Shown here in pieces: positions 36,237 through 48,388 of a stretch of 64,000 nucleotides of DNA. How positions within the stretch are numbered: the first letter of the stretch is position 1; each line of letters begins with the position of its first letter. Position numbers and translations under genes: made by a program. Source of the stretch: Marasmius tenuissimus (Eukaryota; Basidiomycota; Agaricomycetes; Agaricales; Marasmiaceae); contig JAQOTA010000050.1 of the NCBI GenBank assembly GCA_029532415.1, forward strand, positions 1,426,001-1,490,000, read 5' to 3'. The notes under the pieces are model-generated. The model did not search any database, was not told the origin of the DNA, and saw only the letters and a program-made list of their open reading frames with translations.

Positions 36237-39200
36237 CTATAACGGTAACGGAGGGGGCGAGTCTGGTGGTCCATGCGGAACTCCATTATCAGTGTCGTCC
36301 TGGAAGTGGAACTGGTCTGGTGAGACCCATTCAAACTGAACATGGAAACAACGCCTCATCAGTGAAGAGTAAGCGGCACAGAAAAGTTCAAATAAAACTC
36401 ACCTCGTCGTTTGGTGCTCTTTCCTCTTCGCCCTTGAGTACAACATAACGACGATACTCCCTCATGATCCCAGGCTGTAGCTGGATCCTTCCGAGGTCCT
36501 CCGCGATCTCATTCTGCAGAAGGATATCCCACTTTGTCGGAGGTATGTGTCCATAGAGCCTCTGGAATTCTTCCAAGCAGAATTCGAGTGTTTCTCGTCT
36601 CTCGCGGAAGACAATGTCCATTTGATCTACAAGCCAATCCGAGCGAGGATCTCTCCAGTCGGTTTTTGAGGAGTCTTGATTGTGTCGGTCGAGGACGGAG
36701 AGTGTATCTGCGTGGTCGTCGGTTGGTCTCCAGTGAGTGGTTGTGACGTTAGTGACTGTTGGAGGGCAGCGGAACAATCCGATGTCGCCTTCATGGATGG
36801 CATCCAGGAGGAATTGATATGCGAATTGACCGCTAATATTACGTGGTGAGAATTGGCAGACGAGTTGAGCAGAATGGACCTGCTTACTTATCGAATGCTT
36901 CCAGCGGGTTTTCATCTTTATAGCGTAGTTTCACCGCCATACCAAAAACCGTCGGGAGGATATAACAATCCCAAAGGGGGTGATCTGCCAATACGTGTAT
37001 CCTGTCCAAAATTTGCGCTGGATGCTCATGGAGCGCTTTCGCGGTGAAAGACACAATTCCGCCTATGCAAGCCCTAGATCAGTATTCGGATTGCTCACTC
37101 GAAACACGACAGCTGCCATACCTATCGGGAATATCTCCCACATACCAGAAGGATATTCCGCAGGCGCAACATCAGATGAACGCGTCCCAAACACAACAAA
37201 CATCAACTCGTAAATCTCCCTCTTCTGCTTGAGCAGCGGTATCTTCGAGAGCGAACCCAATGCCTGTGCATGGATAAAGATAACTTTGAGGGGGTCCTGC
37301 GAGTCCATGGAAACTTTCCTCGTGGCCCGGCGTTTCTCCAAGATTGACATCAACAATCCTGCTTCCAAGTCAACCGTCGCATTTGGTTCTCCGTTCTCGC
37401 CAATCCAAATAGCGTACTGTCGTTCTCCTACTCTCATGTGGACATCGAGCCAGTCTGGGTACTTGAGGAGACCGACAGCGTGTCGTAGATGAGACGAGCT
37501 CAATAATTGCTCGTCGGATACAAGATATTGGACTTCCTGCAGGTCGTTTGCAGGGACACGCCAGTCTTTACTTCGCTCCTCTCGGGATAACTTCCATGGA
37601 AGCAGAGCCACGACCAGGCCAACGCCTTTTGACAATTCTGGTGGTATCTGGAGCGATGGTAGAGCCAATCCTGTCGGATAACATATGAAGTTGGCAGTGT
37701 GCATCCCGTCCACTTCGACAGGAGAGAAAGCGACCTACGTGCAGGACGTCAGTGGGAAGTGAAATGCGTGGCGAGCTACACTTACCTGCTTCTTCGATTG
37801 GAGGTAATCGCAGAATCGTACCAACGATCCTGCGCCCTCGTCCGATGATAAGCAACCAACTGCCTCCATGGGTTTGGAAGCCAAAAGTACCTCGTCTAAA
37901 AGTTCGATCGGGAGGAACGTCCGGAGGCAAACCGCGTCCACGTCTTCGGTCAAAACAACTCGAAGCGGCATACCCCCTGGAACTAGTTGTATTGCATCGG
38001 AAATGACTCCTACGCACAACAGTTCCGGTTGGTCTCCTTCTTGGATCTCTATGTTTCCTGTCCACCTCCATTTCTTCGGAATCCTGAAATGAAGGAGGGG
38101 GCGGTAAGGGGGTGTCAGAATCGGAGGAGTATGATACATACTTTCCACCCGAGATAGCAGGTTTTCCAGTCAGTGAGGTACGGGTGGGCAAAGCCATATC
38201 ATCCTCGTTTTCAACGGTGGGAGGAGGATCCAAAGGTGCTGCCATCCTAAGAGCATCCGTCAACATACACAACCCTTGTACGACTCAGCAGCACACTCAC
38301 TCAGGGAACATCATGCCTTGAAGGAATGTTTCTGCTGCTTGATGGAGGGGGCTTTGACATCAACGATAAGTTTGACATTCGGGAACGATCAGAAAGGCTA
38401 CACGCACGATTTGGGTCGCGTGAAATCCGTGGATTGATCTTTTTCTGTGGGCGACATTGTCATCGGAGCGTCTGAAATTGGTTCGTGGCGAGAGGAAGTA
38501 GGAGATGGGAGCGCGTTGAGAGCTGTCATCGTGGGCTCGTGAGCAGGCACGGCGAGGGGATTTGAGGGCAGCGTCGAAGTGGTAGCAAAAGAGGGTATTT
38601 GTGGCGAAACCGATGTTGGAATAGGACTTGTGTAGGATGGGACACGGAAGTTCATATCGTCGGGAGTTATCGTTGGAGATGCTTGAATAGGCGCGGGTTT
38701 TTTCTTGAAGTTGAGATTGCCAAGCGAGGACTTCTTTGTGGCTGCACTCGCCGGAGTTATCGCTTTGTCTCGCTGAGGATCGGTAGCAGTTGGTTTCTTG
38801 GGATTCGTAGGAACGTACGAGGTTTGGGCAAGGCGACTTTTGACCGAGAGATTACTTCCAGAAGATATTGGTGCTTCATTCGCAACTGCTCGCTTCTGTC
38901 TGAGGAAGCCAGGAAGTTTGACGGTGCTTGAAGGATTGGGGCTGCCTGGGGCGTTCGTAGCAGAAACCGGGTTTGCACTTGCTGATGTGGCGGATTGAGG
39001 GGTTTTGGAATCAACGGGGATATTGGGGATATCGAGCTTCAGACCTTTAGGCTTCCGGATATGAGTAGTCTGAGCCGAAGGCGGTGGCGGTAGTGGAGGA
39101 GGAGGAGAAGGAGAGGATCTGGCCTTGTCGGGACTGGAAGGAACATCATTTCCACATTCCGAGAAGAGCGACGTGGGCGAGGCTGGGGATTCTTGAGGCC

Positions 39201-40215
39201 TTTTCTCCGGTTGGGGTTTGGGCTCTTTATTCTTTCCCTTTCCCTTAGAAAATGTAACTTGCGAACTCAAGGGCATCTGGTAGGGTTCTCCGGTTAGGAT
39301 GATGAAGTGTTGAATAAGAGTACTTCTTACATCGGATTCACTGTCGCTTGAACTCACACGGAGTGGTCTCTTGATACTGAGAATGACATTGCCATCGTCA
39401 TCAGATGGTTCCTGTTTCTACGAAGCAACCAACGATCAGAATTTCTTGACAGTGAGGTGAAAGCACGACGGACCACGTTTGGTGCCTTGGTTTTCGATGT
39501 CGAGGCAATAGATGAGGCACTCTCTGATGCCAGGCGTTTACTTGACCTCGTTCGTTTCTTTAGTCAAGAGGTCCGTGATTCGAGTAACATTACAAAATCA
39601 GTGGCAAGACGGGCTCACTATTTTCTTGGGCTCTCTCAAAGAATCTTTTGCTTTCTTCTTCCGTTTTTCGTCTTTCCAGAACCGGGTTTTTTCCCTTGCT
39701 GCGCCACAGGTCAATTCATTATTGTCGGTACAAGAAGAAAAAGCGGATGGAACGCACCTCTCCATTCTTGAGAAGACTCGCATTCATACCCAGGATAGTA
39801 ATCTTCGTTGTCCATCCCGACATCTTCCCAAAAGCTCTTTATGAGACGTTCACAGTTTTTCTGTATGTTGTCCTCCGGCTCCCAACTGTGGTAGACGTCA
39901 GAACTAGTAGCTCTCCCCAGACAAAGATACGAACCTATCATCGTCCTCACCATATCCAGCCCACTACTACGATGAGAGATCGCGAAGAGTCAAACAAGGT
40001 AAGGCTCTTACTCGGATTTTGTATTCCTGTTGCACCTTGGTTAGACGCCGAGACTAGAGCATCACCATTACTTACCCACTCGGAGTCTTCGTTCACTCTC
40101 GCACCAAGGATAACCTCTATGATGATGCAAAGATGATAAGAGTGGGTTGGATGTGTTCATTGAGTCATTGCGCACCAACTTGGAACACTTCAGACTCTCT
40201 CTTTCTTTTCCCCAT
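36237..40215 (-). CDS. chromodomain protein resembling heterochromatin factor Chp1
   Basis: Large multi-exon gene. ATG at 40215 (MGKRKRESEVFQV) leads straight into a chromodomain assembled from four short exons. In order it reads FQVEVILGARVNEDSEW, EYKIRWAGYGEDDDSWEPED, NIQKNCERLIKSFWEDVG. The expected methyl-lysine cage residues are present (Phe in the first strand, then Trp and Tyr of RWAGY). A long Ser/Pro/Lys-rich disordered part follows (39357-38398). Next is a folded region starting IPKKWRWTGNIEI that resembles a SPOC domain (38.1-37.8 kb). A C-terminal region (37.7-36.2 kb) contains SKIPLLKQKREIYELMFVVFG, shortened here to KQKREIYELMFVVFG, and LADHPLWDCYILPTVFGM. Chromodomain, SPOC and a C-terminal domain is the plan of fission yeast Chp1, which anchors the RNAi complex RITS to H3K9-methylated chromatin. 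The assignment is inferred from layout. Confidence 0.6.
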
Positions 40216-40433
40216 AGGTACACGAGTCTTTATGAGGAGTTGCACGCGTCGATTTGATCACTTTGACTGAGTAAAACGCGCTCGTCGCTGGGCAGTGGGG
40301 ATGAGTCGGGCACTGAGCAGGTTGAGGGGAGGTGAATGACTAAGCGCGCTCACTCTGCCAAGGCTCATGACGGCGCTTATTTGAACATTCTGACGCTTTC
40401 CCACTACCATCAGTGACGACGACCTATGTCCTG

Positions 40434-42996
40434 ATGGTCAAGAATTGGGATACATATTCCCGCCAAGGGCTCGATCTAGCTTCCGCTGCTGCGTCATTTG
40501 GCTTCTCTGCAGCAAAGACTGGAACAAAGTTTGGGGTACGAACTCTCAGTTCCTTCTACTACACAGTATGGCTAACACGGGTTCTTTTCTGTTCTTTCGC
40601 TACAGTTCGCAGTAACGAGGGGAATTGCAAACACTGCTGTCGGGATAACTACATCCGTTGTCGATCATACTCTCTTTGGGGGACTGACTGTCACTCGACC
40701 TGTGGTCGGAGGTGCAGTCTCGACAGTCCTGTCGCTGGCCGAACAGATCACACTTGCACCCATACATCTCAGCGAATATATCACTGCAACATCTCTGCTG
40801 GCAGCTCACAGCTCAATCAACGTTCTTTCCGTCATATTCCCTGGTAGTAGCGAGGCTTCCTTCTCTTTGGCATCTTTCATCACCCTCGTTAAACGGGAAT
40901 GGTCCGAACCAACGAATGGTGGTTGTCTACCGTCGAAACAGTACGGGATAACTCAGGTGGGGAGGGCAATTGTGGCATGGGTGGCTTTGCAGGGCGTCAC
41001 ACAGGAGTGGCAGGAAAAGAGGTGGATGAAACACTTGCGGGAGATCACCGTGAACGACTCTCACAAGATCGGTGACTCCACACGGATGAAGACGTGCGTG
41101 TTCCCTCCATTTTTGTCCATCGTTTTACTCAAGGAATTATAGAGGGTCGCGTATTCGAGTAACATCAGACGTCGTCTTTTCAGCCAACCGAAGCCATATC
41201 ATAACTGCCGACATCGGCGTCGCGCCTCACAGGGCACAAACAATATTCTCGAGGACCTCAACTGCTCGGAGACCCCCTTCAACATTGCACATCAACACTA
41301 CCCCACGCCAACTTTCTATATCTGACCTCAAGACAACATTACGTAGACTTTCTAAGATGGTCCTCGCAGGCTACGGAGGCGCCAGTCTCCTGTTCTTCGG
41401 GGTTCCGTTAACGTCAGCCGCCTCAGCGCCCAACCCTGAGAAGGCAGAGGAAGCCCAGCTTGCAAAAGCTATCAATGCCTCAGAGGCAGAGGCAGCGGGA
41501 GACGTATCGGAACTCACCGTGACCGAAGTCGAGTATTCTTGGTGGGACGTCTTGTTAGGGAGACACGACCACGAGATTTTCGAGAAGTTTGCCCAGGCTC
41601 CCAACGAGAAGATGAAGGCGGATATTAAGATTGGTCGAGAGCACCTGATGCCCAGATTCTGGGTGCTGACCGACCATTCGCGTAGTCAGGTTGTCCTTGT
41701 CCTTCGAGGTGAGAACAATGAGTTATAGTGATCTCTTCTTTGGTTCTGATGAATTCATAGGCACGATGTCTCTCAACGAAATCGCCGTCGATTTGACATG
41801 TGAATCAGAGGAGTTTGTACCAGCCACTACGGATACTTCGGAAGACCGTGAATCACCGATTCCAGGACAGTTCGTGTTTCCCACCAGGCCAAGGAGGTCG
41901 TCTGTGTCGACGCTGTCCCCGGGACATTACATGGTACATAGTGGGATGCTGAGGATGGCTCGCGCAATGGGAGAAATAGGTAAACCAGTCCAACTCGCCG
42001 TACATGAAGCGCTGTACAAGAACCCCGGATATGGTACGCTTACTATGGTTTTCGTCCGCTGTCCCTCCTTTCATGTTGTTAAACGTTATAGAGCTTGTGA
42101 TGTGCGGCCACAGTCTTGGTGCTGGTGTCGCAGCATTATTAGGCCTGGTGAGTCTCTGCCGTCGCATCTCCGTTGACTTTCTTTATAATGCAAGTGATAG
42201 ATGTGGGCCGATCCGAAAACCTGCCGCACTGTTCATTCAAGTGGGTTACCCGTGGGACGAAGGGTTTCTGTCTACTGTTTTGCTCCACCGTATGTCGCCT
42301 CCCTCAAGGCAATTTTCAGATTCTGATATACATGTAGGGCACTCACAGACGCTGGTCTAAGTCGACTGGCCAGCAATCTCATCGTGTCGTTCGTATACTC
42401 ACACGATGTGGTTTCACGATTGTCACTAGGGGCCATACGAGATCTCCGCAACGCTGCCGTCTGGTTGTGCGATGCCAACGAGAGTGACGGCGACCAGCAG
42501 ACAGGGTCCGGATATACAGCCGTCACCTCCCGAGCAAGTCGATGGAAAGCAGGAAATGGCTCTGATGAAGATCCTGAATGGGTGCGTTCGTCTATTATCC
42601 TCTTCTGTATTGCTTTCCCCAATACTGATGGTGCATGTGGTACAGTTCATCGCCGTTCGCAAGACCCTGGAAGCCAATATGCAAATGGCGCACACGTTTC
42701 CACCGGGAAGGGTATTATGGGCGCTGAGAGAGAGCGACCTTCATCCTTCTCATCGTTCACATGATCCCGAGAAGATACTCCCTTCCTCCTCCTCCAGTAG
42801 TCAGCCAGTCGACAAACTGAGGCTCTTTGAAGTGTTAGATGTGGAAAAGGTCTTCTCTCAGATTGTGTTCGCGAAAGATATGTTAGGGTGAGTTCCACTA
42901 TCATCTCGGAATGGACCTATGAAGCTCATCGATACATTCCATTTCAGGGCACATATGCCTCATAATTACGACAGCGTGCTTCATGATCTCTTGTAA
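40434..42996 (+). CDS. class 3 lipase (sn1-diacylglycerol-lipase-like)
   Basis: The start is taken at ATG 40434 (MVKNWDTYSRQGLDLASAA). The N-terminal region has hydrophobic stretches (VVGGAVSTVLSLAEQITLA) and may be membrane associated. The lipase domain spans the middle: DHSRSQVVLVLRGTMSLNE, the nucleophile elbow CGHSLGAGVAALLG, and SFVYSHDVVSRLSLGAI, where the Asp is the likely acid of the triad. The last exons end AHMPHNYDSVLHDLL, whose His is the likely third residue. This order matches Lipase_3 enzymes that hydrolyse acylglycerols. Loops rich in Ser between the motifs resemble diacylglycerol lipases. Introns are short GT-AG. It is head-to-tail with the GPI inositol-deacylase gene, 373 bp apart, although the two need not be coregulated. 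Confidence 0.8.
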
Positions 42997-43369
42997 TAAC
43001 GCGATGCTTCTAATCTGCACAGTACTTGTAGCTTCACTCGCATCTTGTAATGCCCTAGTCCGTTCTCTGTACATAACACAAGTATAGTACGTATCTGTAT
43101 CACTTTATTGTTTTGCTTTGATTGCTGTGGACTTCCCCAGAGATTCCAATAGAATACATAGTTGTGGGCGCATGTGGGCAGGGCTTTAACGTGGGAGCCT
43201 AATGATTTGTCATGAAGTATCATTCAACCCAGGTTCATGCACATGAGCTATACTACCACGCACTCTACGTAGCACCCACTGACACCTACATTCCAGTCAA
43301 CGTGGGTCCTCAGTCATACGCTCGATTACTCATATACCGGTGCTAATTTATGAGCAGTACTGACAACGC

Positions 43370-46300
43370 ATGCCGCGCGTGGTTGTCTCTCTTGGGTTAT
43401 GTTCTTTAGCTGCAATACTCATCTTTCTGCTCGCTACCTCCAGGGTGGTGGAGAATCTCTCGCCTCAAGGATGTCGTATGTCGTGGATGTCGCCCTCATA
43501 CATTCTTCAAGCTACTTTCGATGAAAATTGGACACCTCTGGCTCGTCGTTATTCGCTGTACCTGTATCGAGAAGTTGGTTGGGAGTCGAACCAGGTGCGT
43601 TACTCAACATATTTGGCCCCGAGACGAGCGTTTCTGAGCTGTTGTTGGTCCTCAGATACACAGGGGTCTCCCAGTTCTATTCATTCCAGGCAATGCTGGC
43701 TCGTCAAAACAAGTCCGGTCAATCGCGTCCTCAGCTGCTCGACAGTACTTTCCACAGCCATTCAAAGTCTCGCAGGATTTTTTTTCTCGTGGAATAAAGC
43801 CATTAGATATGTTTGCAGGTGCGTAGTACCCTGTGCTGTGCTGCACAATCACGGACTGACCAGGTACTCGAAGTGGAATTTAACGAAGACCTTTCAGCAT
43901 TCCATGGGCCTACGCTCGAAGCCCAAACAGCTTATACTGCGCAAGCAATCCAATATATACTCTCACACTACCCACCGAAAACCCGAATAGTCATCATGGG
44001 ACATTCTATGGGCGGCATCGTCTCGACGTCCTTACTACCTTCGGAAAACATCTCAGCCATCATAACCATGTCAACACCACATACCCTACCACCTGCTCGC
44101 TTTGACCAGCGCATTAACACAATTTATGAACGCAACCAACACGCTCTTACCTCGGATAACACGCCAATTCTGTCATTATGTGGAGGCGCAACAGACCTGA
44201 TGATACCTTCGGAATCATGTATTCTACCCATCGCCGAAGACAGCAGGCATTACAGGAGAACGGTCTTCACGTCGGCTTTGGAGGGTGCCTGGACAGGTGT
44301 CGGTCATAGGGAAATGGTTTGGTGTCATCAAGTGAGATGGAGAGTAGCAAGGGCAGCGCTTGAGCTATCGAGAGCGAAGTCCATTACGGAGGAGGAAGCT
44401 GTGCTGGACGTCTGGTTACGGGATGGGCATACTCTCCCCCCCCGAGAGGGTACCGTAGCTGATGCAATTGGAGATATAACCGAGGAGTATCTATCAATTG
44501 GACAAAGACTTACACTCAAGAATCCCCGAGGTTCAAAGCGATATCTTCTCCCCGCATCTTCGGCCCACTCTCAGCGATTCGTTCTTTTTGTTTCACAAGG
44601 CTCTATCCCTCCAGTTTCTCCCCAAAGTCCCAATTCTCTTCGGGCTATTGTTCAACTTTGCTCGAAACCACACGGTACCCTCGAATGTGAACACTTAACA
44701 CCACTTGCTCACAAACTGATTCCGAATCCAAGACCAGGGCAAAGCTTTCCAGTACCACACGAGGGCTCCGACGAGTCGGAAGGAGTAGTGGTGCTCGAGG
44801 CAGAGGTGTTGTCTTCGGGAGAAATGTGGATATCGGTGGATATAGTTGGTGCTAGAGGCGAAGGCTGGGTTACTGGTGGCTTTGCGTCAAGCCATAAGCT
44901 CGTCCATAACATCTCAACTCTCGGTACGTCATACATCATGTTATTTGTTGAGATTTGGTATCATAGAGTTCCATCTCGCTGTAGCCCTCCCCTTCAAGAC
45001 GGCGACGATACCTATACCCCACACCGAAGCTCTGCGCACAGAGATCAGCTTCCCGAGACTTAATGAGAACGCTCTGCTTGTGTATCGGGTCACACCTATC
45101 GAGAATTCATCACCATTAGGCCGGTCACTTGCCTCTCTTATTCGTCAACGACAGCTGACATTGGTTGGCAGACACACTTCTGAATCCACTTTTGGTACAT
45201 ACATCCCACCCGTCGGAGACCCATTATTTCCCTCTAACACTTCCCCAACCTCGGAGGATACTGCTACATACGCATCGCGTGGCACCATACATCCATTCAC
45301 GAAACAGTGACGGTCTCAAGATCGTGGTATATTCCTCTGATCTTTCTGGGAAACTCAAGGGACTTCGTCTGGACATTGATTGGATGGGGACACTCGGACG
45401 ATGGTCTTCTCGTTACTTTACAACTTTGCCCTGCTGGGTAGTCGGTGTGGTGTCCTTGGTCTTCTTTGAAGCATTCAGTTTTGGAGATCGTGGTGGTGAG
45501 TCGTCTCTCTCGAACCATCAACTCGCCGGCTTACTTGTTTGGGCAGCTCCGATTCCTAGCGTCCCGCAATCGTTGGAATCTTTTGGCCGCACTACCTACC
45601 CAAAGCTTCTTGTCGCGTCGTCCATTGTCTCCCTGCTCCCTCTTCCCGAAGAATACTACCTAGGGAATGCTGGCGAGTACTTCTTCGCACTTATAGCGCC
45701 GTTACTGTTGACTTTGGCCACCGGACTGGTGTGCGTGAGTTGGTTGCTGCTCACCGTCTTAATGTGGCCAATAGGAAGAATTGGGAGGACATTCATGAGA
45801 AGGTTTGTCCCGATCGGATTTTACAGTCACTATCCACCAGTAACTAATCTACAACCTGGCTATCAGGCCAAGAGAAGACGTGGCGAGAGCCCGCAGAGGC
45901 ACATTACTTTCCATGGGCCTTCTATTCGTGTTGATCTTCTTCTTCATCCCGTGGCAGGTTGCCTACTCATGCTGCTGGATCATTCACCTGAATACTTGCG
46001 CCCTCACGCCAACCGCCATCGACAACGATGATTCGATACCTTTACTCATCAGAGACGAGAACGAGGACGAGGACGCTATCCGGCAACAGCGATCAACAAT
46101 GTTGCAACAAAAACTCAATCGGGAAAACAACAAAAACCTCAACTCACACATGTTGTTATTCATGACATGGGTCCTCCCCCTCGCCGCACCCGTCTTGGTC
46201 GTGTGGGTGAGGACCTTAGTCACCGCAGGGTTGACGACGCCTTTCGATGGAGATCACTTCTTCTTGAACGTCGCGCCGTTCTTAATCGTCGTTGATTTTG

Positions 46301-46574
46301 CGTCTTTGAATTCCAACGGTCCGATGTATCCGAGGTCATCAAGGTACGCGTCTTATGCTTCCATCCGAGTGGGTGCCAGCGCTAACTTGGAATATCCTCC
46401 CGTAGGTTAGAACGATATCTATCCATGAAATGGGTGTTCCTGGTAGTCGCAGGGGTTGCGTTCTTCATAGGACCTCGATGGTCATATCATATCTTCGACG
46501 TTGGAAGGATTGCGATCGGTATTCTGGTGGTGCTGAGGATCGGACCGCGTTATTGGGGCGGGTTCTGGAGATGA
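43370..46574 (+). CDS. BST1: GPI inositol-deacylase (BST1/PGAP1)
   Basis: Exons inferred: 43370-43594, 43656-43818, 43874-44923, 44967-45119, 45172-45802, 45867-46343, 46406-46574. The N-terminal membrane anchor is [28 protein letters not shown] and the segment [13 protein letters not shown] are typical of the family. The lipase core has [31 protein letters not shown] and the nucleophile motif [17 protein letters not shown]. The C-terminal half has several membrane helices ([63 protein letters not shown]). The enzyme sits in the ER and removes the acyl chain from inositol of GPI anchors, which helps GPI proteins leave the ER. One junction (45119/45172) needs a GC-AG intron or hides a frameshift. 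Confidence 0.85.
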
Positions 46575-47000
46575 AGGTACCTTACCACTACCCAATGGTT
46601 GTATTAGAGAACCTTACGATAATATTCTGTATGTGTGCAACGTCTGGTCGTTGCCATTATTAGAACTTATCTGTTCACCCCTTCATAGATTATACACGCT
46701 CGCACAGACCGGCAAATTTCGGACGATCTTTTCGAGTTGAGTTGGTCCTGAGTCCCCTAGCGTACAGAGATATAAGGCTGCCGTGCGAGTTGCCGATGGG
46801 AACGAATATTTTATGTCTACTCCGTTTGTGAAAAGACGCTCAGTGACCAGATGGTGCGGGTTGCCGGGGATGACAACAATGTCGTCCATTCACAAGTCCT
46901 AATATTGCCAAGTGAAGAAGTTCAAAGTTGGCATATAAAAGGTGAAATACTTTTGCTATTCCATTGACTAGATCTTCTCTGGCATGGTCTCGTCGCTCAC
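46575..47000. other. intergenic, nothing recognised
   Basis: Short region between the inositol-deacylase stop and the methyltransferase start. An open minus-strand stretch at 46889-46683 has no recognisable domain. Confidence 0.35.
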
Positions 47001-48055
47001 ATGGTACTCCAGCCAGATCGTCTCGAAACTCATCCGAAGGAAGACTTCTTCTTCAAGAAGCAACTCAACACTGAAGACGAGGGCAAGGTAAAATCCCTCG
47101 AACTCGCCCTCAGTTGGTTTTTTGCCGTACTTTATGTTCTTCACGGAACTTGCACTTTCAGGTTATGCCTTGCACCTGCGTTGGGCTGTTTGTCTTTCCG
47201 AGGCAAGTAACGACCAAGATTTCAGGTCCGAGCTAGCGCCGATCCCTCACCGGGTTCAAAACGTCGTATTTCAACGTTGTGGATGAATCCCCTTACATGC
47301 ACGCCTTGGATATATGCTCAGCCCGCGATGGGGGTATCTATCTCGACCTTGCATGTTTTTGTAAGCTCGTTCCTGCGCTCGTAATGCGGCCTTCCGTTTC
47401 TCAACAGTCAGAGTTGACCTCCGAAGGGCAGTTGCGGATGGTATTCCCGTTGGAAATGTTGTTGGTACCGATCTCCATGCTTGTATGTCGAAGATATCTA
47501 ATCCACTATCACAATAACCCAACCGGATTGCTTCTCATCCTCGGACCCCGGCTTGATAGACTTCTGGGATTGGGGTCACAAACTATTCAAGAGCACGCCG
47601 GGATCCTTTCCCGTAGCTTTTGTAGTAGGTGACGTACTCGATAAGTATCTTGGGACGACGGTTAACTTCTCTCTCTCAATGAGCCTTCGACCGAGATAAA
47701 CTTGCGGACTCTCACTTCTTTCACACCGCTACAAGGACAGGTCTCTGCCGTCCAGGCTTCGAACATATTCCATCTCTTCGGGGAAGCCGAGCAGCTCGAC
47801 TTTGCACTTGGACTTGTGGGCCTTCTCCACCCACATCCCGGCTCGATCATATTCGGAATACAGCTGGGCACTGGTGGCGACGAGCCGGGGTTTATCATCA
47901 GGATCCAAACATCGGGTTTCGACTGGTATGCCACACGGCGACCAGTCTGAAAGCGTTTTGGGAGGATAGGGTCTTCACCGGGGTACCAGTCAAGGTGCAA
48001 ACGAAACTTGTTCCCAAGCAGGATATGAGCTTCTACGATAACAACGTGTTGGTAT
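47001..48055 (+). CDS. basidiomycete SAM-dependent methyltransferase
   Basis: Four to five exons, about 270 residues. The start at 47001 gives MVLQPDRLETHPKEDFFFKK, then LNTEDEGK, the usual beginning of a fungal methyltransferase family. Later exons give YFNVVDESPYMHALDI and GGIYLDLACFFRVDLRRAV, the SAM-binding strand and loop. Then come PVGNVVGTDLHAYFWDWG, HKLFKSTPGSFPVAFVVGDV and VSAVQASNIFHLFGEAEQ. The C-terminus is FTGVPVKVQTKLVPKQD and ends at 48055. In this family the first loop normally reads like GC-x-GxD. Here it is LACFFRVD, lacking the usual glycine, so SAM binding could be altered, or the splice site is misplaced by a codon. These enzymes often occur in secondary-metabolite settings, but no such cluster is seen here. 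Confidence 0.65.
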
Positions 48056-48388
48056 GATCCGAGTCTTGTGCAATTTTGTGAAGGAGGATCCACAAATAAG
48101 CAATTGCATTGCGCATAGTTAGTCCGTGCTTGGATAGCTAAGACGATAGACCAACTAGACAGTCTAGGCGTTTCGTCTCCATCGTATGCAAAAATACGAG
48201 CCTACTGTCGGCGGTTATTCACAGCCCCCGTACAAGAAAAATAGGGTAGTGCTACAGTTGGGAGTTCTATGCGGAGTATTAGAGTACCATAGATGTGTGA
48301 CTCTTTTGCTGTACTGTACGGTGTTATACGCTCTTGCAAGTCCAAGAAATGCAATCGATAGCAATGTGACTAAGTAAGAGCAAAATAT

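Noticed and set aside
39598..39783. Separate lysine-rich small protein
   Set aside because: Part of it is an internal exon of the chromodomain gene; the rest is intron sequence.
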